Numbered from the stretch's first letter, positions 6,670 to 15,563 are shown. The stretch: DNA of 64,000 bases from Virgibacillus chiguensis (GCF_900129865.1 NZ_FQXD01000016.1:26487-90486), one strand, 5' to 3'. Notes: generated from the sequence alone by a model not told the origin. Made by a program: numbers and translations.

Positions 6670-8613
6670 TCAGTCTGTAAGTGATATATTATTTTTGGAG
6701 CGCAATAAGCGAAGTCCATTTAAAATGACGACTAAAGTACTGCCTTCATGGATGATGACACTGATTGCGATATCCGTTAATCCAAGAAAACTCACCACAA
6801 CTAAAAAGGCAACAACGGACATGGAAAATATAATGTTTTGCCAAATCACCCGGTTCATTTTTCTAGAAATGCGGTGAGCATTTACGAGTTTCGATAGATC
6901 GTTTTTCATTAAAGCTAAATCAGATACTTCTACTGCAACATCCGTCCCATCGCCCATCGCAATACCAACATCGGCGTTAACTAAAGCAGGCGCATCATTC
7001 ACACCGTCACCAACCATACCGACAATTCCATAGTTTTCTTTCTGCGAATTAATGATGTTTGCTTTATCATCTGGCATAACATTCGCAATGACTTCATCTA
7101 TACCTAGCTTTTTCGCAACGGCTTTACCTGTCATTTCAGAATCACCCGTAATAAGAGTGGTGTGGATATGGAGGCTTTTGAAGTAATCAATTGTTTTTTT
7201 CGCTTCTTTATTAGGAATATCCATTAAAGCAATAATCCCAATTACTTTTTCATTTTCAGCTACATATACCACTGTCTTACCTTCAGAGGCCCATTCATCA
7301 TTTAAATCTGCGATGTCATTTGGTACATTATGAAAAGAAGTTGGTTTCCCAATGCGATAATTATTTTGATTATAATCTCCGGTTAACCCTTTACCAATTT
7401 GATTTGTGATGTCAATGTCTAGTTTATTTTGAACAGTAAATTTATCTAAAATTGCGTTCGCTAAAGGGTGGTTAGATCCTCTTTCTAGAGCAACTACAAT
7501 ATCAATGATGTATGTTTCATCTATGGAGTCTAAGAAGAAGTAATTGGTAACTTGCGGTTTTCCTCTTGTTAAAGTGCCTGTTTTATCAAAAGCGATGGCA
7601 TTAATATTTGCGAGTTGTGAGAGATAAGACGCTCCTTTTGAAAGTACACCACGTTTGGCGAGGTTTGACGTAGCGGACAGTGTGACTGACACAGTTGCAG
7701 CAGCAAGTGCACACGGTGCTGATGCTACTAATAAGACAAGTCCTCGATAGGTACTTTCATACCATGACCAATCCAATAGGAATGGTGCCATTACTATAAC
7801 TAACAGTATGGCAATTAAAACGAAATTAACATACTTTGGCTCGAATTTTTGAATAATGCTAGCAGCTTTTGTTTGATTACTTTGGTTTTGATTTACGAGT
7901 TGCAGAATTTTTGAGAAAACCGTGTCTTTCTCTTCTTTTGTTACTTCCATAGTAAAAGTTCCTGTACCGTTGATGGTACTGCCGAATACTTCGTCACCTT
8001 TTGACTTTTCTTTAGGTATACTTTCACCGTTTATGGATGATTCATCAATAGAAGTGCTACCAGATAATATTTTTCCATCAATAGGTACTTGATCCCCATT
8101 TAATACTTGTAAACGGTCTCCAACTTTTAAGTCGCTAACTTCAACGAAGGTGGTATTCCCACTATCATCCATTAATCGCGCAGTGGTTGGGTTCATTTCA
8201 AGTAATTTGGTGATTTCTCTTTTACTCCGTCCTTCAGCATAATCTTCTAGAAAATGCGCACCAGAGAAAATAAGAATCAATAATGTCCCTTCCCAAAATT
8301 CGCCCAATAAGGATGCACCTAAAGCAGCTAACCCCATGAGGATGTGGGAATTCGGTGTAAATCTTCTTTTACGTTTCGTATTTTCAATTGTCTCACCGAT
8401 ACCTTCAATAATAACGACATGGTACCCTGCGATGATTGTCGCAATCGACAAAAGAATATTTTGCAGCAATAGATAATTATCATTAAGAAATAAAGCGATA
8501 ATTGCCACGATCAAGCCAATAAAATAAAGAATAATTGGTGCTTTCCCGTGATCATGATCGTGAGTGTGGCTGTGTTCATCGTTATGATGATGATGTGCGT
8601 GATTTTTTTTCAT
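6670..8613 (-). CDS. P1B-4-type heavy-metal efflux ATPase
   Basis: A 647-residue membrane pump exporting a divalent metal (Zn, Cd, Co or Fe class). Seen: a His/Asp-rich N-terminal tail (residues 5-22) in place of an HMA domain, actuator loop NGES (195-198), DKTGTLTRG with phosphorylated D343, SNHPLANA (the HP motif), GDGVNDAPA, and six or more membrane segments. The membrane metal site is APC (299-301) where P1B-4 pumps usually have SPC, and the last helix has HEGST (from H622), the P1B-4 hallmark. Size and layout are like B. subtilis ZosA/PfeT. AAGGAGGAA precedes the ATG. An ArsR-type operator lies upstream, so metal-induced derepression is likely. The exact metal cannot be told from sequence. 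Confidence 0.85.
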   Translation of the reverse strand: MKKNHAHHHHNDEHSHTHDHDHGKAPIILYFIGLIVAIIALFLNDNYLLLQNILLSIATIIAGYHVVIIEGIGETIENTKRKRRFTPNSHILMGLAALGASLLGEFWEGTLLILIFSGAHFLEDYAEGRSKREITKLLEMNPTTARLMDDSGNTTFVEVSDLKVGDRLQVLNGDQVPIDGKILSGSTSIDESSINGESIPKEKSKGDEVFGSTINGTGTFTMEVTKEEKDTVFSKILQLVNQNQSNQTKAASIIQKFEPKYVNFVLIAILLVIVMAPFLLDWSWYESTYRGLVLLVASAPCALAAATVSVTLSATSNLAKRGVLSKGASYLSQLANINAIAFDKTGTLTRGKPQVTNYFFLDSIDETYIIDIVVALERGSNHPLANAILDKFTVQNKLDIDITNQIGKGLTGDYNQNNYRIGKPTSFHNVPNDIADLNDEWASEGKTVVYVAENEKVIGIIALMDIPNKEAKKTIDYFKSLHIHTTLITGDSEMTGKAVAKKLGIDEVIANVMPDDKANIINSQKENYGIVGMVGDGVNDAPALVNADVGIAMGDGTDVAVEVSDLALMKNDLSKLVNAHRISRKMNRVIWQNIIFSMSVVAFLVVVSFLGLTDIAISVIIHEGSTLVVILNGLRLLRSKNNISLTD

Positions 8614-8689
8614 TTAAAATTCCTCCTTCTGCCTCTCGTTAAAAATAAATCAATCGCTTTTTGCATAAATAATTTTAGTAGTTGAAGGT

Positions 8690-8721
8690 ACATTCATATG
8701 ATTATTTATTCATATGAATGT
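8690..8721. promoter_or_regulatory. ArsR/SmtB-type operator for the metal pump
   Basis: ACATTCATATG (8690-8700) and CATATGAATGT (8711-8721) are perfect inverted arms around ATTATTTATT. The core resembles the 12-2-12 ATATGAA...TTCATAT operator of SmtB/CzrA/CadC repressors. It lies 77-108 bases upstream of the ATPase start. Confidence 0.75.
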
Positions 8722-8765
8722 AATTACATATTAACACATGCACGAATCATGTCAATACAAGTTTA

Positions 8766-8803
8766 TAAAAAAACCTTATACGATAATCAAATATCGTATA
8801 AGG
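8766..8803 (-). terminator. minus-strand terminator before the pump promoter
   Basis: CCTTATACGAT (8774-8784) and ATCGTATAAGG (8793-8803) form an 11-bp stem followed on the minus strand by seven T. It would stop transcripts coming from the arsR-type gene after they cross the repeat at 8899-9090. Confidence 0.7.
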
Positions 8804-8898
8804 GAGGGTTCTTCATGGTTAAATTTTATTTTTGAATCGTTTTTTGGTGATTTTTTATAGCGTAAGAAAGCATAGGCCTAATATAACAACGTGACAGA

Positions 8899-9090
8899 AT
8901 AAGCCACGTCCGACTCGAGCGCCCAGTAACTAGGCGACTTCACTAATCGCTTTAAGATAGGTCATCATCGGTTCGTGCCACTAAAACAGGGGGTGTGCCG
9001 CCAACGTCACCATTTCCCTATTTTTAGTCGCTTGATTTGATTCCTAAATCTTCTCACGCTATGTTGCTAACCGGGCACTTGCGCTTTTAC
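8899..9090 (+). repeat. ~200-bp dispersed repeat A, copy 1 (diverged)
   Basis: Shares AGCGCCCAG.AACTAGGCGA, GTCATCATCGGTTCGT and the closing GTTGCTAA.CGGGC with copies at 16742, 22502 and 43490. This copy is the most diverged and lacks the central GGCGCCGGCATACTCCTG part. It lies between the ArsR gene and its presumed terminator. Confidence 0.75.
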
Positions 9091-9101
9091 CAAGCTTACA
9101 A

Positions 9102-9401
9102 TTATTCAGTATCCGTATCTTCTTTGATATGAGCGAATACTTGATCTAAAATTTCATAAATGTGATTATCGTCTGGAAAATAAACGACTGATTTTCCTTC
9201 TCTTCTTGATTGGATTAATCGATGGTCTTTTAATATTTTTAATTGATGAGAAGCATTTGATTGTTCAATACCAATATGGTTTACAATGGTTGAAACATTA
9301 GCTTCTGCTTTAGAAAGTAAATGAAGTATAGAGAGCCTTGTTTCGTCTCCTAAGATTTTAAACAAACGAGCAGAGTTGTGGATCATTTCTTTATCGTTCA
9401 T
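9102..9401 (-). CDS. ArsR/SmtB-family metal-sensing repressor
   Basis: A 99-residue winged-helix repressor. Start 9401 is chosen because AGAAGGGA lies seven bases before that ATG, while the ATG at 9422 has no ribosome binding site. Seen: LFKILGDETRLSILHLL, the recognition region IEQSNASHQLKILKDHRLI, and a C-terminal helix with D-x-H-x10-H-x2-E (DNH...AHIKE), the alpha-5 zinc-site pattern known from SmtB. No alpha-3 CxC cadmium/arsenic site is present. It most likely represses the adjacent P1B ATPase (operator 8690-8721) and itself, letting go when Zn or Co binds. Confidence 0.85.
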   Translation of the reverse strand: MNDKEMIHNSARLFKILGDETRLSILHLLSKAEANVSTIVNHIGIEQSNASHQLKILKDHRLIQSRREGKSVVYFPDDNHIYEILDQVFAHIKEDTDTE

Positions 9402-9423
9402 GGTTATATCCCTTCTTATCATA

Positions 9424-9441
9424 CATAATATGGATTATGTT
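9424..9441. promoter_or_regulatory. inverted repeat upstream of the ArsR gene
   Basis: ACATAAT (9424-9430) and ATTATGT (9435-9441) are perfect arms with a four-base spacer, 23-40 bases before the start codon. It may be an autoregulatory site, though it does not match the ATATGAA-type operator of the pump. Confidence 0.4.
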
Positions 9442-9565
9442 TTTATACTATCATGTTTGAAAAAATAATAGAAATAATGGAACTACACATTGTTTCCTCT
9501 TCTTCATATTAATCATCTTCCGGGATATGCTGGAAGAATAGAGTAGGGAGTAATAACACAATGAA

Positions 9566-9631
9566 TAAAAAAAGCTTCTCATATAGAAGAATAACGTATC
9601 AAACCCCACTTATCATGGGGCAGGAAGAAGC
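9566..9631 (-). terminator. nested hairpin with minus-strand T-run
   Basis: Outer arms GCTTCTC/GAAGAAGC (9574-9580 and 9624-9631) enclose CCCCACTTATCATGGGG (9604-9620); on the minus strand eight T follow. No minus-strand gene precedes it within the next 5 kb, so its purpose is unclear. Confidence 0.35.
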
Positions 9632-9745
9632 ATAATAATAGTAAGGTTTATCATATACAATATGGAAAAGCCAATGTTGCGTTGTTGTATATAAGAATTC
9701 AAGAGGGAAGTAATATATGATTCAGTAGCAGTATTAAAAAATAAA

Positions 9746-9789
9746 TCGTAATAATTACTATTTACAAATCGAAATCGTTACGATATAAT
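9746..9789 (+). promoter_or_regulatory. Zur-box-like operator and promoter of the znuA-like gene
   Basis: TCGTAATAATTACTA (9746-9760) matches the Bacillus Zur box TCGTAATnATTACGA at 14 of 15 positions or so. It abuts a -35 TTTACA (9761-9766), 17-base spacer and -10 TATAAT (9784-9789); a second dyad ATCGTTACGAT (9774-9784) lies in the spacer. Zinc-replete repression is expected. Confidence 0.75.
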
Positions 9790-9817
9790 CGCTAATGAAT
9801 TTAAAGGAGGAGAAGAA

Positions 9818-10948
9818 ATGTTTAAAAAGTATAAAGGTGTATTCATCCTATTTTTGCTAATTTTCGTAATAACTGCATGTTCCCAAGGCGAGGAAGCCAA
9901 AAAAAGTAAAGCAAGTGACGACTCCGAGAGTTCAGATAAAGTTATAACTTTATTTACTACCGTGTACCCTCTTCAGTATTTTGCTGAACAAATTGCAGGG
10001 GATGAAGCTATCGTTGAATCTATTTTACCGCCGGGGTCAAATCCTCATCATTATGAACCAAGCTCAAAAGAAATAGTACAAATTGCTGAAGCAGATGCTT
10101 TTATCTATAACGGGGCAGGCTTAGAACCTTATGCCAAACAAATCTCAGATACGATACAATCGGAAGACATAAAAATAGTGGAAGCTTCAAAAGGGATAAA
10201 TTTTATAGAGCATGCTCACGAACATGAAGAAGATAGTCATGCTCATGATCATGAAGGTGATGTAGAAAGTGATCATGCGCATGAACATGAGGGGGAAGAT
10301 GACCACACGGATGGAGACGGACATGCTGGACATGACCACGGAGATAAAGATCCGCATGTTTGGTTAGATCCAATCCGTTCTATCCAGTTAGCTGAGAAGA
10401 TAAAGGATGTCCTTGTAGAACTTCAACCTGATTCTAAAGAGACATTTAATAGAAACTTTTCTGAGCTAAAAGAAAAACTTGAAAACCTAGATAAAGCGTT
10501 TCGAGACAAACTTCAGGATTTACCAGGAAAGGAGATTATTGTATCGCATGCTGCTTATGGATACTGGGAGCATTCTTATCATCTTAAGCAAATTCCTATA
10601 TCTGGCTTAAGTCCAACAAATGAGCCGTCACAAAAAGAGTTGAAACATATTGTAGAAACTGCGGAGAATCATGGATTGAAATATGTGTTCTTTGAGCAGA
10701 ATGTAACGCCTAAAGTAGCGGATGTTGTTCGCGAGGAAGTGAATGCGGAAGCTTTACGTATCCATAATTTATCTGTTTTAACAGAAGAAGATTTACAAAA
10801 TGATGAGGATTACTTTACACTCATGCAATCTAATTTAGAGGCCTTAACAAAAGCATTATCGGATTCTACGGCAATTTCTGATGAACCTGGCAAAGTGGAA
10901 GAGAACGAACATGAGCATCACGATCATAGTCATGCTCATGATGAATAA
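9818..10948 (+). CDS. znuA: zinc-binding lipoprotein of ZnuA/AdcA type
   Basis: A 376-residue extracellular lipoprotein that binds zinc for an ABC importer. Seen: signal peptide with lipobox ITAC (Cys21), the cluster A-I fold start TLFTTVYPLQYFAEQIAG, metal ligand H in SNPHHYEPS, a His/Asp/Glu-rich loop at about 132-177, DPHVWLDP, SHAAYGYW, and FFEQNVTPK. A second His-rich tail ends the protein. AAAGGAGGAG precedes the ATG. Its ATPase and permease genes are not adjacent, so it is an orphan binding protein here and must work with a transporter elsewhere. The Zur-like promoter supports zinc rather than manganese. Confidence 0.88.
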   Translation: MFKKYKGVFILFLLIFVITACSQGEEAKKSKASDDSESSDKVITLFTTVYPLQYFAEQIAGDEAIVESILPPGSNPHHYEPSSKEIVQIAEADAFIYNGAGLEPYAKQISDTIQSEDIKIVEASKGINFIEHAHEHEEDSHAHDHEGDVESDHAHEHEGEDDHTDGDGHAGHDHGDKDPHVWLDPIRSIQLAEKIKDVLVELQPDSKETFNRNFSELKEKLENLDKAFRDKLQDLPGKEIIVSHAAYGYWEHSYHLKQIPISGLSPTNEPSQKELKHIVETAENHGLKYVFFEQNVTPKVADVVREEVNAEALRIHNLSVLTEEDLQNDEDYFTLMQSNLEALTKALSDSTAISDEPGKVEENEHEHHDHSHAHDE

Positions 10949-11218
10949 ATGTTGAAGGGAATTATTACTTGTTGAAAAAAAATAACCTTTTTTCAATCAC
11001 CATGTATTTCAGTATGCTTAACTATATAAAACAAAAAGGATAAAAGCATGTAAAAGTTGTTTTATAATTTAGATTGTGTCTTTGCTCTAAATGGAAATAG
11101 AGTGTAAAATACCTTATGCAAGAGAAAGCATATCATACCGCGAACGAAAGAAATTGTCTTAAATCGTGATAGAACAATAAAAAGCAATGAATGTTATGAA
11201 GAATGTTAAATGTTAACT

Positions 11219-11262
11219 AGAAGCAACGTTGCTGGCATTACGCCAGCAACGTTGCTTCTTTT
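11219..11262 (+). terminator. 18-bp perfect-stem terminator
   Basis: Arms 11219-11236 and 11242-11259 (AGAAGCAACGTTGCTGGC and its complement) are perfect with loop ATTAC, followed by TTT. It lies 270 bases past the znuA-like stop. Between 10949 and 11218 I see no gene. Confidence 0.7.
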
Positions 11263-11394
11263 AACCACTATAGGAAAGAAAAAACTGTTCGATCAACAAC
11301 TTTACAAACATTCACTGGTTAATTTTTTCTTCTCTTCTATTCAATTTAATAGAATTCAAACTTGGTTAGTTCAATTATTATCCAGATTCTACGG

Positions 11395-11955
11395 CGATGA
11401 AGTTTATGTTATATATTGCTGCTAAAGATTGCCAAAAATAGATGCCTCGAACTTTTAATATTAGTTGGTTTAGAAGATGTAAAGCATAAAAAAATTAAAA
11501 AATATTCTGGTGGAATGAAACAACGGTTAGGAATTGCCCAAGCAATGATGAATGACCCAGAAATATTGATCTTGGATGAGCCGACAGTAGGCTTGGATCC
11601 CAAGGAACGTGTGCGCTTTCGAAATTTAATTAGCTCATTCTTTCCACTCATATCGTTTCAGATGTGGATTACATTGCAGATGAAATACTTATTCTAAACG
11701 GAGGGAAACTTGAAAATCGAGGTGCTTCCTCTGAATTAGTAAATACAATTAACGGATATGTATGGGAAACGGTGGTTGAAGCAGGTCAACTTGATGAGAT
11801 AGTAACAAAACATATGTTAGCAATCAAAATAATGAACACAAAGGTACCGTATTAAGAATGGTTGCAAAAGAACAGCCAACTCAACAAGCAAAACAAGTTC
11901 AACCGACATTGGAAGATTTATATTTATACTACTTCAGAGAGGATCATAGAATATG
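11395..11955 (+). pseudogene. decayed ABC-2 transporter ATPase
   Basis: Fragments in three frames add up to the C-terminal two thirds of a drug/bacitracin-type ABC ATPase. They are FMLYIAA before the signature, [40 protein letters not shown], then after a frameshift near 11635 [21 protein letters not shown], and after another near 11818 TLEDLYLYYFREDHR. Walker A is missing. The gene is dead by several indels. It would have paired with the permease scrap that follows. Confidence 0.75.
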
Positions 11956-12090
11956 ACAACGATGGTGAAGTATGAAATTGAAAAAATACTAAAAAACAAA
12001 ACATTTATTGGAGCAATGGTCGTATCTTTATTTGGTACCGCATTGCATGAGCTATGTAAAGCAATTTATAATGAAGACACTGGTTTGTGA
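11953..12090 (+). pseudogene. N-terminal scrap of ABC-2 permease
   Basis: MTTMVKYEIEKILKNKTFIG then AMVVSLFGTALHELCKAIYN and a stop: 45 residues that look like the first cytoplasmic and membrane segment of an ABC-2 permease (normally several hundred residues). The ATG overlaps the end of the ATPase remnant, as in an operon. The remainder is deleted. Confidence 0.55.
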
Positions 12091-12166
12091 CCCAGTTGAA
12101 CCTGGAGATAAAATTAATCTTTGTTTTTAATCTCCATTCGTAACTAGATGTAAATTGGTAGCGGAT

Positions 12167-12239
12167 GTAGGTGCTGTTATTATTTAGTTGGATTTCTTAA
12201 CCACATCTTCTATTAGCAGTGGAAGGATACAGCACCTTA
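12167..12239 (-). repeat. ~70-bp hairpin-ended repeat C, copy 1
   Basis: Ends GTAGGTGCTGTT and ATACAGCACCTTA are inverted. Read on the minus strand it starts TAAGGTGCTGTA and ends AACAGCACCTAC, exactly like the element at 24993-25060, while the middle differs. A preceding AGCGGATGTA is also shared. It looks like a small MITE-like element or a terminator family. Confidence 0.5.
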
Positions 12240-12257
12240 TTTCATTGTAGATATATA

Positions 12258-12467
12258 TTAATCCGTTTTTCCGTTTTCTTTTCGAAAAAACTGCCAATAA
12301 GCTGAGTAAGGAATCATCGTTCCAATGAACAAAAAATATTTATTAACGATAATATCTGCTTCTCCTTGCGCGTTAAAATGAATGGGAATTTCTTGAGGTA
12401 AAAACAAACAAATAACGAATATAACGATAAACATGCTTAGAAAAACGACAATATCTTTTAATTTCAT
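12258..12467 (-). CDS. small membrane protein with DUF1648-like start
   Basis: A 69-residue protein starting MKLKDIVVFLSMFIVIFVIC, with two hydrophobic segments (about 5-24 and 44-60) and LPQEIPIHFNAQGEAD between them. That P-x-HFN-x-G motif is typical of DUF1648 membrane proteins such as the immunity-like SdpI N-terminus. An alternative start at 12479 adds four residues. It lies 20 bases behind the ABC-2 permease gene on the same strand and probably belongs to its transcript. The role is unknown. Confidence 0.55.
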   Translation of the reverse strand: MKLKDIVVFLSMFIVIFVICLFLPQEIPIHFNAQGEADIIVNKYFLFIGTMIPYSAYWQFFRKENGKTD

Positions 12468-12487
12468 CCTATTTCCCATCCTTTCAT

Positions 12488-14050
12488 TTAAATATATGTT
12501 GCTTTGCAAGCTTTTTGATACATAATGGCTGAGGCGACGATCATAACAACGGCAATTCCCCATAACAGAGGTTGTAGAGGTAAGGGTAAAATCCAGTGAA
12601 GCATAATAGGTCCGACAACTGTTAACATGCTAATTAAACTAGTTATAATTACTGGTAGGCTCTGTTTTACAATGATCATCTCATTTTCCCAAGTGAAGTT
12701 CGGGTATTTTTTATTCAGAAAGAGCCCCAGTGTAATTGAAAATAGAGAAAATGCTATAGGAATAAGTAATGTGCTAATGATTTGCAATGTGTCCATTTGG
12801 ACCCGGGTTGTAAAAGCTAGAATGGCAAGACAATATGCAATAGCATGCAATGTTAGATTCATAGCCAGCTTACTATTTAAAATCTTTTTAATAGATACGG
12901 GTGAACTTTGCACGATCCAAATGTTTCTCCCCTCCAAAGAAATAGCGAATGCAGCAGGACAACTTAGTGAGAGCATAGCGGATATAATTATTGGTCCATA
13001 TATAGAAAGAAAGTGATGTATATTATCCATACCGATATATTTTCCTAATTGCTCGGGGGATGCAAAGATTAGAAAAATGCTGAAAACGGACAGCGATATA
13101 ACACCAAGCCCAGCGTTTAGTACAGCTGTGTAAGAATGGAAAAATTGTGAGACTTCTTTTCGATAAAGCGCAACGAAAGGCGACCTATGTTTTAGCACTT
13201 TTTTCTCGTTTGACCTATATTTGGAAGATGTGCTTGCAATGTCGTTGAGTGACCTGAACTGTGCTGAAACAAATTTTATAAACAGGTAGAATACAACAGT
13301 TGATATTCCAATAAAGCTCGCCAAACGAATGGGGGCGGAAATGCTTGAATGATCTAGAAAAAAAACTGCTGGAGGATACAGTTTGGTAATTTGATTTGCA
13401 AGCATAACTCCTATATTTGTAATTCCTTCTCCCGAATGCATATTAACATTCGCCACATATACTATTAGTCCAAGGCTTATAAAGGAGAATAGAACGGCAA
13501 AAATGTTACGGTTTTTAAAAAAAGAGCCGATGTATACCATGCATAACCCAAGCAATGAAGCAATGCACATTGGAATGAAAGGAACAAAGAACAAGGAAAT
13601 AACATATAGCGCAAATGGAAAAATATCAAAAGGTGTGTGTAACATCCACACAACGCCGCCAGAAGTCATAAATGCAAAAGCAACTAAGAAGTTGAGTACA
13701 TACATAAAAAGGAATTTACTACTAATAATTTCACTGTGTTTGATAGGTGCTGTTAACAATAAATCTAAATCGTGACTTCCGTATAAAATCCCATTCGAAC
13801 GAAGAGCGGTTAAAAATAATATGGCAAAACTTGATACAGAAACCATATAAGCAGGTATGAAAGCTTGCTTTCCTAATTCTACTAAGGCGAGCGCAGTAAA
13901 CCAATTGTACGTACAGAGTAAAAACATGAGGGTTACAACACCAAATGCTAATGTGATCGCTGTCTTCTTTTTCTGTCCGGATTGTTTCATTTCATTAAGC
14001 GCTAAATAGTTAATGATTTGAATTCGGAATAGCAAATAAGTTTTACTCAT
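12488..14050 (-). CDS. ABC-2 type exporter permease (large)
   Basis: A 520-residue protein with about twelve hydrophobic segments and no enzyme motif. It begins with a cytoplasmic RIQIINYLALNEMKQSGQKK stretch. Its start overlaps the stop of the ATPase gene by ATGA, so the two are translationally coupled and form one exporter. Large ABC-2 permeases of this type occur in many Bacilli; substrates are generally unknown. The TetR operator in front of the ATPase gene suggests induction by a toxic compound. Confidence 0.75.
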   Translation of the reverse strand: MSKTYLLFRIQIINYLALNEMKQSGQKKKTAITLAFGVVTLMFLLCTYNWFTALALVELGKQAFIPAYMVSVSSFAILFLTALRSNGILYGSHDLDLLLTAPIKHSEIISSKFLFMYVLNFLVAFAFMTSGGVVWMLHTPFDIFPFALYVISLFFVPFIPMCIASLLGLCMVYIGSFFKNRNIFAVLFSFISLGLIVYVANVNMHSGEGITNIGVMLANQITKLYPPAVFFLDHSSISAPIRLASFIGISTVVFYLFIKFVSAQFRSLNDIASTSSKYRSNEKKVLKHRSPFVALYRKEVSQFFHSYTAVLNAGLGVISLSVFSIFLIFASPEQLGKYIGMDNIHHFLSIYGPIIISAMLSLSCPAAFAISLEGRNIWIVQSSPVSIKKILNSKLAMNLTLHAIAYCLAILAFTTRVQMDTLQIISTLLIPIAFSLFSITLGLFLNKKYPNFTWENEMIIVKQSLPVIITSLISMLTVVGPIMLHWILPLPLQPLLWGIAVVMIVASAIMYQKACKATYI

Positions 14051-14763
14051 ATGTTTTGTACCTCCATAAAGAAAGCTTCTAATGATTGATTGCCTTTAAC
14101 AGTTTCAGTAGGACCGCTTGCTATTAATTTACCATGATGAATAAGGGCAATTTTGTTACATAGTTTTTCTGCAACATCAAGAACATGCGTTGAGAAGAAG
14201 ATTGCTCCACCGTTTGCTACACATTCTTGCATAACTTGTTTTAATAAGTAAGATGCTTTCGGGTCCAGTCCAATAAATGGTTCATCTAAAATGAAAAGTT
14301 TTGGTTGATGAACTAAAGCAGAAATAATGGCAGTTCGTTGCTTCATCCCGTGTGAATAGGAAGATATAGCATGGTTAAGGGCTGGCGTCATTGCAAATAA
14401 ATCACTATATTTTTGAACTCGTTGTTTTCGCTTAGAAGTGGGTACGTTGTATAAATCGGCAATGAAGTTAATGTATTGATACCCAGTTAAATGTTCATAT
14501 AAATTTGGATGATCAGGAATATATGCAATTTTAGATTTGCAGGTCAGCGGTTCCTTTATAATAGAATGCCCATCGATGAAGATTTCTCCCTGGTTAATAT
14601 TGTGAATGCCTACTACTGCTTTAATCGTTGTCGTTTTTCCTGATCCGTTGCCTCCGATAAAACCAAAAATATCCCCTTTGTCCACTGTAAGTGTTAATTG
14701 ATCAACGGCCTTCTTCTTATTTTTATAGATTTTCGTGAGATTTTTTATTTCTAAGATAGCCAT
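14047..14763 (-). CDS. ABC-2 exporter ATPase
   Basis: A 238-residue ATPase with Walker A GGNGSGKTTT (about 37-46), Q-loop region AYIPDHPNLYEHLTG, signature SYSHGMKQRTAI, Walker B LFILDEPFIGLDP and H-loop STHVLD. The family exports drugs, peptides or lipids with an ABC-2 permease. AAGGAGGAGC precedes the start. It is the first gene of a minus-strand operon with the 520-residue permease and the small DUF1648-like protein. Confidence 0.88.
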   Translation of the reverse strand: MAILEIKNLTKIYKNKKKAVDQLTLTVDKGDIFGFIGGNGSGKTTTIKAVVGIHNINQGEIFIDGHSIIKEPLTCKSKIAYIPDHPNLYEHLTGYQYINFIADLYNVPTSKRKQRVQKYSDLFAMTPALNHAISSYSHGMKQRTAIISALVHQPKLFILDEPFIGLDPKASYLLKQVMQECVANGGAIFFSTHVLDVAEKLCNKIALIHHGKLIASGPTETVKGNQSLEAFFMEVQNI

Positions 14764-14782
14764 AAATTTTGCTCCTCCTTAT

Positions 14783-14799
14783 ACTGACATTTTGTCAGT
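14783..14799. promoter_or_regulatory. TetR-type operator before the ABC-2 exporter
   Basis: ACTGACATTTTGTCAGT is a perfect 8-bp-arm palindrome 20-36 bases upstream of the ATPase start. It matches the site before the TetR gene (15564-15580). Confidence 0.75.
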
Positions 14800-14923
14800 T
14801 GGGTTGTGAAGAATAGCCAATGGTAGGGCACCATTGGTTTTTAACACTATAGTAAAGTAACATCTTTTTTAGGGTTATTATAAGAATAACTACGGCAATA
14901 GTCATTAAGACGGGCGTTTTAGA

Positions 14924-15529
14924 CTAAAAAATCTTTGTTTTCGCCCCTAATGTTTGCTCTAATAAATTTTTGTATGCTTCCAAGTACAGCAATTTTTTAT
15001 CGTTAGGCAACGTACTTGTGTCGATGGAAACGAATACATATCCATTGATAAGAAAAGAGGCTGTTTCCTTTGGTTGGGGTACATGAAAAACCCCTTCTGA
15101 CATTCCTTGCTCCATAATATGAGTTAAATAAGTTGTGAGTATCTCAGAAATTTTATGAGCAAAACGATCCATCAAATAGCGATTTTGTTCCAAATCGATG
15201 ATACTTTGTAATGCAATCATATCAGCTGTTGTTTTGTCTGCCGTAATTAAAGTAGCTTGTATAAAGGAGCGAATCTTTTCAATTGCTGATGTGTCACTAT
15301 AAGTGACCTTATATAATTGTCCTACCATTGGTTCTGAATATCTTTCTACTAAGTGATAAAGGATAGCTTCTTTGTCTTTGAAGTGATAGTATAGTAAACC
15401 TCTAGATATGTTAGCTTTGTCTATAATATCTTGTGTTGTCGTTTTTAAAAACCCTTTTTTCACAAAAAGATGCAATGCAGCTTCCATGATCTCTGCTTTG
15501 CGAATTTCAGGATCTTTAACATCTCGCAT
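14924..15529 (-). CDS. TetR/AcrR-family repressor
   Basis: A 201-residue regulator; start 15529 is chosen for GAGGTGA four bases upstream (a longer frame to 15571 has no site). The N-terminal helix-turn-helix spans about 8-54, with TTTQDIIDKANISRGLLYYHF followed by KDKEAILYHLV. The C-terminal ~145 residues form the ligand domain. It lies 160 bases upstream of the ABC-2 exporter on the same strand, and matching palindromes precede both units. It most likely represses itself and the exporter until a ligand binds. Confidence 0.85.
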   Translation of the reverse strand: MRDVKDPEIRKAEIMEAALHLFVKKGFLKTTTQDIIDKANISRGLLYYHFKDKEAILYHLVERYSEPMVGQLYKVTYSDTSAIEKIRSFIQATLITADKTTADMIALQSIIDLEQNRYLMDRFAHKISEILTTYLTHIMEQGMSEGVFHVPQPKETASFLINGYVFVSIDTSTLPNDKKLLYLEAYKNLLEQTLGAKTKIF

Positions 15530-15563
15530 ATTTTCACCTCTTTGGTAGTTAGTATACGGATTA

